Source of the DNA: an uncultured Clostridia bacterium
GTDB taxonomy: Bacteria > Bacillota > Clostridia > Christensenellales > Aristaeellaceae
NCBI GenBank assembly: GCA_934630705.1
Contig: CAKTWP010000001.1
Coordinates: forward strand, 124,001 to 188,000
DNA length: 64,000 bases
Direction of reading: 5' to 3'
In this document: in pieces, positions 8,452 through 17,800 of the stretch
How positions within the stretch are numbered: position 1 is the first letter of the stretch
Layout of the letters: every line of letters begins with the position of its first letter
Translations under genes and position numbers: made by a program
The notes under the pieces: generated by a model
What the model was told of the DNA's origin: nothing
The model's input: only the letters and a program-made list of their open reading frames with translations
Database searches by the model: none

Positions 8452-9705
8452 ATGAAAAGAATCACAATTGCAATCGCAGGCTGTGGTGCAAGAGGCATGA
8501 ACACTTATGCTGCATGTCAGGAGCGATTCCCGGAATGGATGCAGATTGTCGCGGCGGCAGACATTCGGCCCGAACAGCTCGATATGATGAAAAAGCGCTT
8601 CAGGCTCACAGATGAACAGTGCTATCCAAGCGCCGAGGCCATGCTGGCCCAGCCTAAACTGGCGGACGCTCTATTCATCTGCACTTGGGACAGAGCACAT
8701 TATGCCCAGACGATGGCAGCGCTCAACAAAGGCTATCATATTCTGCTGGAAAAGCCGATTTCCCCCACCTGGCAAGAATGCAAAGATATCGAATGGCTCG
8801 CAAATAAAAATAAGCGACAGGTGGTTGTCTGCCATGTGCTTCGCTATACCGTTTTCTATCAAAAGCTGAAAGAATTGCTGGCGCAAAAGATCATTGGCGA
8901 TGTGGTGTCCATTCAGGCCATTGAGCGGGTATGCTATTGGCATCAAGCGCATTCCTTTGTTCGAGGAAATTGGCGCAACTCAGAGGAAAGCACGCCAATG
9001 ATTCTGCAAAAGTGCTGCCATGATATGGATATTCTGCTCTGGCTGACAGGAAAGCACTGCGAAAGCGTTTCTTCCTACGGAACCCTTACCCTTTTCAAGA
9101 AGGAAAATGCGCCTTCTGGCGCACCGCTACGTTGTACCGATGCCTGTCCTGCAGCAGATACATGCCCGTACAATGCAGTTCACTTTTATTTAGACAGAAT
9201 GAAACAGGGGGATTACGGCTGGCCCGTCAATGTGCTGCAAAATGAACCGACGGTGGAAAATATCCTGCAAAGTTTAAAAACAGGTCCCTATGGAAGATGC
9301 GTTTACCACTGCGACAATAATGTAGTGGATCATCAGGTGGTCAATCTCCTGCTGGAAGGCGGAGCGACCGTTAATTTCACCATGTGCGCCTTCACAGCAG
9401 ATGGCGGACGCGAATTGCGAATCATGGGCACAATGGGTGAAATCGTTGGTAATGTCAGTGAAAAAAGAATTTCAGTTCGTCCTTTCATGAGAGAAGCTAT
9501 TGAAATCGATGTGAACCAGCTTACGGATGATTTTTCCGGCCATGAAGGTGGAGATGCACGGATGACTCAAGATTTTCTCCGCCTGCTCAGCGGTGAAAAG
9601 ACATCCAATTCCATTACTACCATCGATCGTTCCGTGGAAAGCCACCTTGTGGCACTGGCCGCCGAACAATCACGGCTGCATCGCGGTGCACCCGTTGCAT
9701 TGTAA
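8452..9705 (+). CDS. Gfo/Idh/MocA family oxidoreductase
   Basis: NAD(P)-dependent sugar or inositol dehydrogenase-like enzyme, 417 residues. The N-terminal Rossmann fold begins ITIAIAGCGARGM; the EKPISPTW segment near residue 99 holds the conserved EKP motif. A Cys-rich insert (CTDACPAADTCPYNA, about 226-240) is found in a subset of this family that may bind a metal. It probably acts on the sugar imported by the adjacent Lpl system, which is inference from context. It is translated together with the preceding gene. Confidence 0.88.
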   Translation: MKRITIAIAGCGARGMNTYAACQERFPEWMQIVAAADIRPEQLDMMKKRFRLTDEQCYPSAEAMLAQPKLADALFICTWDRAHYAQTMAALNKGYHILLEKPISPTWQECKDIEWLANKNKRQVVVCHVLRYTVFYQKLKELLAQKIIGDVVSIQAIERVCYWHQAHSFVRGNWRNSEESTPMILQKCCHDMDILLWLTGKHCESVSSYGTLTLFKKENAPSGAPLRCTDACPAADTCPYNAVHFYLDRMKQGDYGWPVNVLQNEPTVENILQSLKTGPYGRCVYHCDNNVVDHQVVNLLLEGGATVNFTMCAFTADGGRELRIMGTMGEIVGNVSEKRISVRPFMREAIEIDVNQLTDDFSGHEGGDARMTQDFLRLLSGEKTSNSITTIDRSVESHLVALAAEQSRLHRGAPVAL

Positions 9706-9747
9706 TACGGTGTATGATCGAAGACAGCTATGAATCCCGATACACGC

Positions 9748-9777
9748 AAAAACGGGCCCGCTTCTGCGGACCCGTTT
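9748..9777 (-). terminator. Terminator of the 6S-like RNA, usable on both strands
   Basis: Arms 9751-9761 and 9766-9776 (11 bases, one mismatch) with a TTCT loop. On the minus strand five T follow. On the plus strand it lies about 45 bases after the oxidoreductase stop and is followed by TTT. Confidence 0.75.
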
Positions 9778-9981
9778 CATGCGTTCAATGTCCCAAAGTG
9801 CCGCTACCCCCTATTTTTTCACCCGCTATGTTAAGCAGGCCGGTGTCCTGCGGCGGATTTCTGCCGTCCCCTGGCATGCCGAAGCATGGGGGCATGACAT
9901 CTGGCCGCGCGACGCGGACTCCGTTTAATGAAATGTGGGTAAAAACAGGGAGTTGGCGAACACCCCAGGATCATCCTTGCA
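9750..9981 (-). ncRNA. ssrS: Probable 6S RNA
   Basis: A minus-strand transcript predicted from a perfect promoter (9988-10016) to the terminator at 9748-9777, with no open frame worth translating. Features like 6S RNA: the 5' part has GGTGTTCGCC, which pairs with GGACACC about 110 bases later (+ strand 9843-9849) to form a closing stem. Weaker outer pairing GCA(A)GG/CCTGC brings the ends together. A segment CTCCCTGTTTTTACCCACAT with CATTTC, which I recall from clostridial 6S sequences, would form one side of the central bubble. The distal arm has a strong CATGC-TTCG-GCATG hairpin. 6S RNA binds sigma-A RNA polymerase in stationary phase. Assigned by resemblance; a covariance-model search was not possible. 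Confidence 0.65.
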
Positions 9982-9987
9982 GAGTTT

Positions 9988-10016
9988 ATTATATGCGTTG
10001 TGGAGGCGGTTGTCAA
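9988..10016 (-). promoter_or_regulatory. Consensus sigma-A promoter of the 6S-like RNA
   Basis: Minus-strand TTGACA (10011-10016), exactly 17 bases, TATAAT (9988-9993). Both hexamers match consensus fully, as expected for an abundant stable RNA. Confidence 0.85.
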
Positions 10017-10023
10017 GCAAAAA

Positions 10024-10390
10024 TCTCCGCACGTCCTGCGCTTCGCTGGTTCGTGCCACTGTTCTATGCAGCTTGGCGGACTTCCGCCGCCGCTGCGCGT
10101 CGCCTCCAGAAGCTCACCAATCTCCGCACGTCCTGCGCTTCGCTGGTCCGTGCCACTGTTCTATGCAGCTTGGCGGACTTCCGCCGCCGCTACGCGTCGC
10201 CTCCAGAAGCTCACCAATCTCCGCACGTCCTGCGCTTCGCTGGTCCGTGCCACTGTTCTCAGTAACCTGGCGTACTTCCGCCGCCGCTACGCGTCGCCTC
10301 CAGAAGCTCACCAATCTCCGCACGTCCTGCGCTTCGCTGGTTCGTGCCACTGTTCTATGCCGCCTGGCGGACTTCCGCCGCCGCACACCG
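10024..10390. repeat. 97-bp tandem direct repeat, four copies
   Basis: Copies start at 10024, 10121, 10218 and 10315, an exact 97-base period; the last is truncated near 10385. Each begins TCTCCGCACGTCCTGCGCTT. Differences are few: copy 3 has AGTAACCTGGCGTACTTC where the others have ATGCAGCTTGGCGGACTTC-like sequence. The period is not a multiple of three, so it is not a coding repeat. Each unit has a GCGGACTTCCGC dyad. The array begins 8 bases upstream of the 6S promoter. Confidence 0.9.
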
Positions 10391-10391
10391 G

Positions 10392-10459
10392 CTCCTAAGG
10401 AAAGGTCTTGTGCGGAAGCCGGACATTTCTGCAACAACTCCTATCGGCTTTCTTAGGAG
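10392..10459. repeat. Long inverted repeat flanking the 97-bp array
   Basis: Arms CTCCTAAGGAAAG (10392-10404) and CTTTCTTAGGAG (10448-10459) pair over 12 bases with one bulge around a 43-base interior. It sits between the tandem array and the end of the gene at 10505, and may be part of the same repeated element. Confidence 0.6.
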
Positions 10460-10504
10460 GCGAGAGGAGTGTTCTTTACCCGGGAAAGGATTCCCCTCCC
10501 GCCA

Positions 10505-12775
10505 TTATTTTCCCGTTTTCCCCTCCCCGGCAATGGCGCGGATGCGGGCAAGATAAAAGTCGCACAGCTCCTGAGCAAACTCGCTGTCCCGGGACTCGCT
10601 GGTAACGTGCACCATCCCTCGGTGTGCATCAGGCACGATGGTGGCATAGCCCTGATCGTGCCGAATCCGCACGCCTTCCCCTAACGTGTGCGGCAGGGTC
10701 AGCTGATCGCAAAGGGTATGCAGAATGCGTCCCTTATCGCGGGTGAGGCAGGGAAAATCCCGAAACTGCATGTGCGTCTCGGGCAGATTCGCCAGCAGCG
10801 TGGTCAGCGGCCCATCCTTGAGCGCCTGGCAAAAGGCAAACATCGCCGCCAGCCCGTCCTGCATCAGCAGCCGCTGGGCCTGACAGGATTCACTTTCATC
10901 CGCCGGAGAAAGGGGCGCCAACGCTTCCGCCGCCCGCGGAACGCCCGGCAGATCATAGAGCTTGCCCGTCCGCTTCAGGCAAATGGACAAAAGCAGCAGT
11001 GTTTTCTGCTCATGGGTGGGCACGCAGCCCTGCATGAATATTCCGATTTCCTCCCCGTCAGCAGACAAGAGGAACCCCACTTCATCGGGACGCAGCTCCC
11101 GCGTGGACGCATCGGCGCTTCGGATGTCCCGGGCGTTCATCCGCTCCAGCCCGGATAACGCCAGCCGCCGCAGCAGTGGATAATCGCTGCATACCACAAT
11201 GGGCGACCAGAGCGGCCGCGTTCCATCCGGCGGCACCACCTGGGCCAGATAGATTTCCTCCGCTCCGGTCAGCCGGATCACGCCCCCAGCCCGGGCAAAT
11301 GCGGGGGGATTTTCCTGACGCAGCACCGCTGCATCCATGGCCGCAGTCTGGCGAGAGGTGAGCGCAGCGCCCTGGGCGGACAGGAAACGCAGCGTCTGTC
11401 CCACGGCATACACGCCCCCATCCATCCGCAGGGCAGGCACCAACGCCTGCAGCATGGGACCGGTCATCTCTCCCGCCTGCAAAACCCGCACCCCGGCGGC
11501 GGCCAGCGCCCCCGAGGCCAATGATACCAATGCAGACGCGCCTCCATGGGCCACCAGCACCTGCCGCGCCCCCGTCACCTTGGCATATGCCGCGCACAGG
11601 CCGCAGATGGTTTCCGGCGTATCGCAGTCCGCGCCCCGGGCGGTCCACTGGGGGCCGGTCAGATCGCCGGAGGACAGTGTCGCCGCCGCCACCGCACCGG
11701 GAGCCACCTTCAAATGCGGCCATACCTTGACCCCCGGCCGCAGCATGGCATGCGCGCCCACAATCGCTCCCTGCCCCAGCGCACAGCCATCCGAAACCTG
11801 TGCGCCCTGCCGGGCCACGGCCCCATCGCACAGCACGCAGCCAGAGAGCTCCGCCTTCTCCTGGGCCACTGCTCGCTCCCACAGGCAGGCGTTTTCCACA
11901 CGCGCTCCCGCGCCGACCACGCACTTTTCCCCAATCACTCCACCGCACACCACCGCGCCGGGGCCAATTACCGCGCCTTTACCAATCAGGCAATTGCCTT
12001 CAATCCGGGCCGATGCATCCACCCGGGCCAGCGGATGAACGCCGGCGGGATGGGGCAGATTCACTTCCCCTGCCAGCATGGCCCGCTGGGCGTCCAGATA
12101 CGCCCGCTGATCCCCGATATCGCACCAATAGCCCGTGGTTTCAAATCCAAACAGCGGCAGTTCCTTTTCCAGCAGCAGCGGAAATACGTTCTTGCCAAAA
12201 TCCGGCATGCCGGTAGCAGCAATATAATCGAAGATTTCAGGCTCCAGAATGTAAATGCCAGTGTTCACCAGATCGCTGAACACCCGGCTCCAGGTAGGCT
12301 TTTCAATAAAGCGGGTGATGCGGCTGTCCGCGCCGGTGAGCACCACGCCATACGGCAGCGGCACACTGACCCGCTTGAGCACCAGCGTGGCCAGAGCCTT
12401 TTTCTCCCGATGGAAGGACAGCGCGCGGGTAAGATCGCAATCCGTCACCCCATCGCCGGAAAGCACCAGAAAGGTGCCCTTCAGCCAATCCCGGGCCATG
12501 CGGACGCTGCCCGCCGTGCCAAGGGGCGTGGTTTCTTCATAATAGCGCAGCTTCACGCCATATTTTTCGCCCTTGCCAAAGGCTGCGCGGATCTTGCGCG
12601 GCTGATAGCACAGCGTGGCCCCCACATCCTGAATGCCGTGGGCCCGCAGCAGCTTCAGCGCATAGCCCATGGCCGGCTCTCCCAGCAGCGGCACCAGCGG
12701 CTTGGGCAAATGCATCGTCAGCGGCCGCAGACGAACCCCTTCGCCCCCGGCCATGATAATCGCCTGTACTGCCAT
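10505..12775 (-). CDS. Sugar-phosphate nucleotidyltransferase fused to a degenerate phosphomannomutase-like domain
   Basis: 756 residues in three parts. Residues 1-235 are a nucleotidyltransferase (GGEGVRLRPLT near 10, LSGDGVTD near 109, NTGIYIL near 171) that would couple a sugar-1-phosphate to NTP. Residues about 250-365 form a left-handed beta-helix of hexapeptide repeats. Residues about 375-750 resemble the alpha-D-phosphohexomutase fold, but the catalytic serine loop (TASHNP in active enzymes) and the DGDADR metal loop are not recognisable. The mutase part is therefore probably inactive or regulatory. It is likely involved in supply of GDP- or UDP-sugars for cell-surface glycans. Start ATG has AAAGGGAG upstream. 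It stands alone on this strand. Confidence 0.82.
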   Translation of the reverse strand: MAVQAIIMAGGEGVRLRPLTMHLPKPLVPLLGEPAMGYALKLLRAHGIQDVGATLCYQPRKIRAAFGKGEKYGVKLRYYEETTPLGTAGSVRMARDWLKGTFLVLSGDGVTDCDLTRALSFHREKKALATLVLKRVSVPLPYGVVLTGADSRITRFIEKPTWSRVFSDLVNTGIYILEPEIFDYIAATGMPDFGKNVFPLLLEKELPLFGFETTGYWCDIGDQRAYLDAQRAMLAGEVNLPHPAGVHPLARVDASARIEGNCLIGKGAVIGPGAVVCGGVIGEKCVVGAGARVENACLWERAVAQEKAELSGCVLCDGAVARQGAQVSDGCALGQGAIVGAHAMLRPGVKVWPHLKVAPGAVAAATLSSGDLTGPQWTARGADCDTPETICGLCAAYAKVTGARQVLVAHGGASALVSLASGALAAAGVRVLQAGEMTGPMLQALVPALRMDGGVYAVGQTLRFLSAQGAALTSRQTAAMDAAVLRQENPPAFARAGGVIRLTGAEEIYLAQVVPPDGTRPLWSPIVVCSDYPLLRRLALSGLERMNARDIRSADASTRELRPDEVGFLLSADGEEIGIFMQGCVPTHEQKTLLLLSICLKRTGKLYDLPGVPRAAEALAPLSPADESESCQAQRLLMQDGLAAMFAFCQALKDGPLTTLLANLPETHMQFRDFPCLTRDKGRILHTLCDQLTLPHTLGEGVRIRHDQGYATIVPDAHRGMVHVTSESRDSEFAQELCDFYLARIRAIAGEGKTGK

Positions 12776-12990
12776 GTTTCATCGCTCCCTTTTGCTTCAT
12801 AGTGTCTTGAGCATATTTTGCGCATGCTGTTTCTAAGATATGCCTTCGGAATTTCTTTTTATTCGGGAATAGAATGTAAAATGAATGGAAACAACCTGAT
12901 TTGGCTATTGCCTTTTTCGAAAAAAAGTGTTATTACTTAAAGAGAACGCAAACGCAGGCGAATGTAACATTTTCTGGAAAGGGCATTTTG

Positions 12991-13869
12991 ATGGAGATTA
13001 ACTGGTATCCCGGCCATATGGCCCGGGCAAAACGATTGCTGCAGGAGCAGCTCAGCCGGGTGGACGTGGTGATCGAATTATGCGATGCGCGGCTGCCCCG
13101 GTCCAGTCGGAATCCGGATCTGAAACGCATGACCGACCGCAAGCAGCGCATTCTGCTGCTGGGCAAGGCGGATCTGGCCGATCCCAAGGTGACAGAGAAA
13201 TGGCTTGCCGTTTTCCGCGCGCAGGGGATGACCTGCGCAGCGCTGGATATGAACCGTCAGGCCAGGCAGGCCCTGAGCCTGATAGACCGGGCGGCCAGGG
13301 AGGCCGTGGAGCGGGCGGCCCAGCGGGGCATCCGCAAAACGGTGCGGGCCATGATCGTGGGGGTGCCCAACGTGGGCAAATCCACGCTGATTAACCGGCT
13401 GCACGGCGGGGCTATTGCCAAGGTGGGCGATATGCCGGGGGTGACCCGGGCCAACCAGTGGGTGAAGGTGTCCCCCTATCTGGAGCTGATGGACACGCCC
13501 GGCCTGCTCTGGCCCCGGCTGGATGATCCGCTGGCGGCCCGGCGGCTGGCTTACATTGCCGCCATCCGCGATGAGGTGCTGGATACGGCGCAGCTGGCCA
13601 TCCAGCTGCTGACGGATATGATCGCTGTGGCCCCCCAGGCGGTGCAGGAGCGGTTCAAGATTCAGGATCTGTCCCTGCGCGGGCCGGAGCTGCTGGACGC
13701 GGTATGCCGGGGCCGGGGCTTTCTGATGAAGGGCGGCGTGCTGGATACGGAACGGGCCTGCAAGGTGGTGCTGGATGAATTCCGGGGCGGCAAGCTGGGC
13801 CGCATTTCGCTGGAAGCTCCCGCCGCCCTGAAGCCATCCCAGGAGGCGCAGGATGACCCGGAAGCGTGA
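12991..13869 (+). CDS. rbgA: Ribosome biogenesis GTPase YlqF/RbgA
   Basis: Circularly permuted GTPase needed for late 50S assembly. The start at 12991 (MEINWYPGHMARAKR) is the classic family N-terminus with GGAAAGGG 7 bases upstream; an upstream in-frame start at 12901 would add 30 residues without family support. The G4 motif region (LLGKADL, about residue 58) precedes G1 (GVPNVGKST, about 123) and G3 (DTPG, about 168), the permuted order. It ends 17 bases inside rnhB, so the two are translationally coupled. It is first in a conserved Firmicute run continuing to hslU. Confidence 0.94.
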   Translation: MEINWYPGHMARAKRLLQEQLSRVDVVIELCDARLPRSSRNPDLKRMTDRKQRILLLGKADLADPKVTEKWLAVFRAQGMTCAALDMNRQARQALSLIDRAAREAVERAAQRGIRKTVRAMIVGVPNVGKSTLINRLHGGAIAKVGDMPGVTRANQWVKVSPYLELMDTPGLLWPRLDDPLAARRLAYIAAIRDEVLDTAQLAIQLLTDMIAVAPQAVQERFKIQDLSLRGPELLDAVCRGRGFLMKGGVLDTERACKVVLDEFRGGKLGRISLEAPAALKPSQEAQDDPEA

Positions 13870-14467
13870 AGAAAGGCTGGCAGCACTGCTGCAGACGGAC
13901 GGCCCCCTCTGGCAGGAGGGCGTGGCCTTTGCGGGCATGGATGAGGCTGGCCGCGGGCCGCTGGCGGGAAACGTGGTGGCAGCCTGCGTGGTGATGCCCA
14001 GCGCGCCGCTGCTGCCCTGGGTGGACGACAGCAAAAAGCTCTCCCCCATGCGGCGGGAGCAGGTCTATCAGGAAATCATGGATACCGCCCTGTTTGTGGG
14101 CGTGGGCCAGGCCAGCCCGGAAGAGATCGACGCGATCAATATTCTGGAGGCCACGAAAAATGCCATGCGCCGGGCGGCCATGGGCGCGCCTGCGTCGCTT
14201 TTTCTGATTGACGCGGTGCATGGCCTGGGCCTGCCCGGAGAGGAAAGAGGCATGATTCACGGCGACGCGCTGAGCTATTCCATCGCCGCGGCCAGCATTA
14301 TCGCCAAGGTGACCCGTGACCGGCAAATGCTGGCGCTGGATGCGGAATATCCCGGCTACGGCTTTGCCCAGCACAAGGGCTATGGCACCTCTCAGCATAT
14401 TGCCGCTCTGCGGGCATTGGGCCCCTGCCCGGCCCATCGGCGCAGCTTTATCGGGCATTTCCTATGA
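13853..14467 (+). CDS. rnhB: Ribonuclease HII
   Basis: Removes ribonucleotides from RNA-DNA hybrids. 204 residues. The acidic catalytic pair is in AGMDEAGRGPLAGNVV (about residues 24-39); DDSKKLS (about 60) and the later GDALSYSIAAASIIAKVTRD complete the active site. Overlaps rbgA by 17 bases and yraN by 4 (ATGA). Confidence 0.95.
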   Translation: MTRKREERLAALLQTDGPLWQEGVAFAGMDEAGRGPLAGNVVAACVVMPSAPLLPWVDDSKKLSPMRREQVYQEIMDTALFVGVGQASPEEIDAINILEATKNAMRRAAMGAPASLFLIDAVHGLGLPGEERGMIHGDALSYSIAAASIIAKVTRDRQMLALDAEYPGYGFAQHKGYGTSQHIAALRALGPCPAHRRSFIGHFL

Positions 14468-14796
14468 GTATTTTTTCGGAAGGGCTGCTGGGCGAATGGC
14501 AGGCGGCGCGTTATTTGAAGCGGCAGGGCATGCGGATTCTCCGGGCCCGGTATCGCGCGCCCCACGGGGAAATCGATCTGATCGCCCAGGACGGGGATAC
14601 CCTATGCTTCATTGAGGTAAAGGCCCGGCCGGATGGACGGCTGGGCGATGGCGTGGCGGCCGTGACAGCAGATAAACGCCGGCGGGTGCGGCTGGCCGCG
14701 GCCCAGTATCTGGCCGCACATCCTGCCCAGCAGGTGCGCTACGATATTGTGGAAATCACGGCGGCGGGCGTCCACCATCTGAAAAACGCATTTTAA
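14464..14796 (+). CDS. yraN: YraN/UPF0102 family nuclease-like protein
   Basis: 110 residues with the restriction-endonuclease-like core: GEWQAARYLKRQGMRILRARYR, then GEIDLIAQDGDTLCFIEVK, the E-D-ExK signature of the family. Almost always found beside rnhB and comM. Substrate and role are not established for the family. Shares ATGA with rnhB. Confidence 0.92.
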   Translation: MSIFSEGLLGEWQAARYLKRQGMRILRARYRAPHGEIDLIAQDGDTLCFIEVKARPDGRLGDGVAAVTADKRRRVRLAAAQYLAAHPAQQVRYDIVEITAAGVHHLKNAF

Positions 14797-14827
14797 GGGC
14801 CCGGATTCCCGGGCGCAAGGAGCTGCT

Positions 14828-17800
14828 ATGAAGAAAAAGAAATGGTATATCCTGGGTGCGGCGGCGCTGGTGCTGGCTGCGGCAGTTTTTTTCCTGCTGC
14901 ACGGCAATCATGCGTCCGTCGGCACCTATGATAATCTGATTCAAAACGGCGACTTTGAGGCCCTGGACAACGAGGGCTTGCCCCTCCATTGGTACACGGA
15001 TGCTTACGCCTATCAGGGCTACACCGCCTTTGACATTGGGAATGGCATGGAGGGCAACGGCGCGCACATCCAAAACGAATATGGCAATGACGCCCGGTTC
15101 GCGCAGACCGTGTCCGTCTCCCCCAACACGCTGTACTGTCTGCGGGGCTGGATTCGCGCGGACGCGGAGGGCGGCCTGGGGGCCAATCTGTCTGTCGAGG
15201 GGATTTACGTGTTCTCCGCCTCGGTGTATCAGACGGACGGCGAATGGCGGGAAGTGACCCTCTATGGCCGCACCGGCGAAAGCCAGCGCAGCGTGACGGT
15301 GTTCGTCCGGCTGGGCGGATACAGCGGCGAGGCCACGGGCGAAGCCTGGTTTGACAACATCACCCTCTGCCGGGTGGACAGCGTGCCGGAAGGCGAAACG
15401 GAAACCATCTGGTATGTGCCCAAGCTCGCCCCCGCTGCGGATGAAACCGCGTCTAAGACCGGGAGCAAATGGCTGGCGCTGGGCTGCATCGGCTATGGGG
15501 CGGTATTCGCGCTGCTGCTTCGTTGGCTGCGGCAAAATGCAGACGAAAAAAAGACCCTTTCCAAGCGCGGCAAAAAGGCGCTTCCCGCGCTGACAATGCT
15601 GGCGGGCATTGTGCTCCTTGGGCTGGGCGTGCGGGCTATCGTGGCCGCGCAGGTGCCCGGCTATGACGTGGATATTGGCTGCTTCCGTGCCTGGGCCGCG
15701 CAGATAGCGCAGGTGGGGCCCACAAAGTTCTATGATGCGGTGAGCTTTTGCGATTACCCGCCGGGATACCTGTGGATTCTCTGGCTCATCGGCGGCATCG
15801 GTCAGCTTTTGGGCGGCGTGACGACGATGATGGTGAAATGGCCTTCCATCATCGCGGATCTGGCGCTGTGCGTGCTGCTGTTCCGGGAAGCGCGGAAAAT
15901 GGCGGGCGAAAAGGAAGGGCTGGCGCTGGCGCTGCTGTATGCCCTGAACCCGCTGGCCATTGTTTCCGGCGCGGCCTGGGGCCAGATCGACAGCCTGATG
16001 ACGCTGCTGCTGGTTCTGACGGTGCTGCTTTTCCTGCGCAGGCAATGGAAAGCAGCGCTGCCCGTTTTCGTGGCGGCCATGCTGATCAAGCCCCAGGCGC
16101 TGATGTTTGGCCCACTGGGGCTGGCGGCGCTGATTGCCCACATCCTCGCCAGCTGGAAAGACCCGGCTGCGCGAAAGGCCATGCTCCGGGATGTGGGGCT
16201 GGGGCTGGGCATTTCCCTGCTGACGGCGCTTGCAATTGTGCTGCCCTTTGCCTGGGGCCGGTCGCTGAGCTGGCTGGCGGCGCTGTATCAGGGCACCATG
16301 AATTCTTACAATTATGCCACGGTAAATGGCTGCAATCTGTTTTTCCTGCTGGGGCAGAACTGGGTGGGTGCGGAAAACGCCGCGCCCTGGTATGGCGCGC
16401 TGTGCGCCTGGCTGATCAGCGCCGCGCCGCTTTTGCTGGCCTGGTATCGCCGGCGAATGGATAAACATCCCCTGCCCACGATTTCCTGCGCCGTGCTGGG
16501 TGGGCTCGCGGCAGCGCTGCTGCTTTCCCTGATAATTCTGTTGGCGCTGAGCGCGCTTACCTATGCCGCGCTGGGTACGTGCATGATCGTGTACACCGTT
16601 TTGCTGTTCGCGGCGCTGTATTTCCTGGGCCGGGAGCAAAACCGGCTGCCCCTGCTGGGCGCGGCCATGCTGCTGATGCTGTTTTCCACCGCTTCCATGA
16701 TGCACGAGCGGTATCTGTTCCCGGCGGTGGCGCTGCTGCTGATGGCATATTATCTGATCCGGGATAAGCGGATTTTGTGGCTGGCGCTGGGCGTGACGAT
16801 CACAGGGCTGCTGAACGTGGGCTGCGTGCTGGACCGGAACATTCGCATCGGCGGCTCCTCCGGGCATTTGAACGCTCCCGCCTGCGGCATTGACAGCGAC
16901 ATGGCCTTCCTGGAATACCTGTCCGCAGCCGGCAATCTGCTGCTCAGCGGCGCGGCGGTATATCTGAGCGCGATGCGCTGCGGCGCGGAAGCGATGGCCC
17001 CGGCGGTGGCCGGAAAAGCAACGGAAACGGGGATTCACCGCGCCGCGCCCCTGCCTGAAAACGCCCCGCTTCGGAAGATGACCGGGCGGGATTGGGCTGT
17101 GATGCTCCTTTGCACGGGGCTGTACGCCGTGCTGGCATTTACCAATCTGGGCTCCGCCAAGGCCCCGCAGAAGGCCTGGGTATCCTCCTCGGATCAGGAG
17201 CAGGTGGTGCTGGATCTGGGGCAGGAGCGGACGTTCAAGATGCTGTATTTCGGCGGCATCCATCAGTACGACAGCAATTTCTCCGTGGATGTGGGTTCCG
17301 ATCTGGAAACCTGGCCGGAAACCTACGGCGCATCCATGAAGATCGGGGAATGCTTCAAATGGAAGTATCTGTCTGATGTGGTGGGCGGCAGCAATCCGGC
17401 GGTGCTGACGGGGCGCTATGTGCGCATCACAGCCAATTATGTGAGCACCACCCTGTTTGAAACCCTGTTCCGGGATGCGCAGACGGGCGAAGTGATTCCC
17501 GTGACGCTGGTAAGCGACAGCGAAGGCAACGAAACCGCCGCCGCCCTTATCGACGAGCAGGATGCCCTGGAGGGCGAGCCCGGATGGTTCAATTCCACCT
17601 ACTTTGACGAAATCTATCATGCCCGCACTGCCTATGAACATCTCCACGGCCTGCCCACCTATGAAACCACCCATCCCCCGCTGGGCAAGGTGCTGATGAG
17701 CTTTGCCGTTGCTATCTTTGGCATGACGCCCTTTGGCTGGCGTTTCGCCGGGGCGCTGGCTGGCGTGCTGATGCTGCCGGGGATGTATCTGATGGCCAAG

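Noticed and set aside
10024..10390. 97-bp repeats as a CRISPR array
   Set aside because: The units are contiguous tandem copies with no unique spacers, far longer than CRISPR repeats, and no cas genes are nearby.
9935..10456. Small open frames inside the 97-bp array
   Set aside because: The 97-base period shifts frame at each copy, so the frames are chance products of the repeat; no ribosome sites.
12901..12990. Longer N-terminus for RbgA
   Set aside because: The extra 30 residues have no family counterpart, and the region contains a likely promoter (TTGCCT-17-TATTAC).
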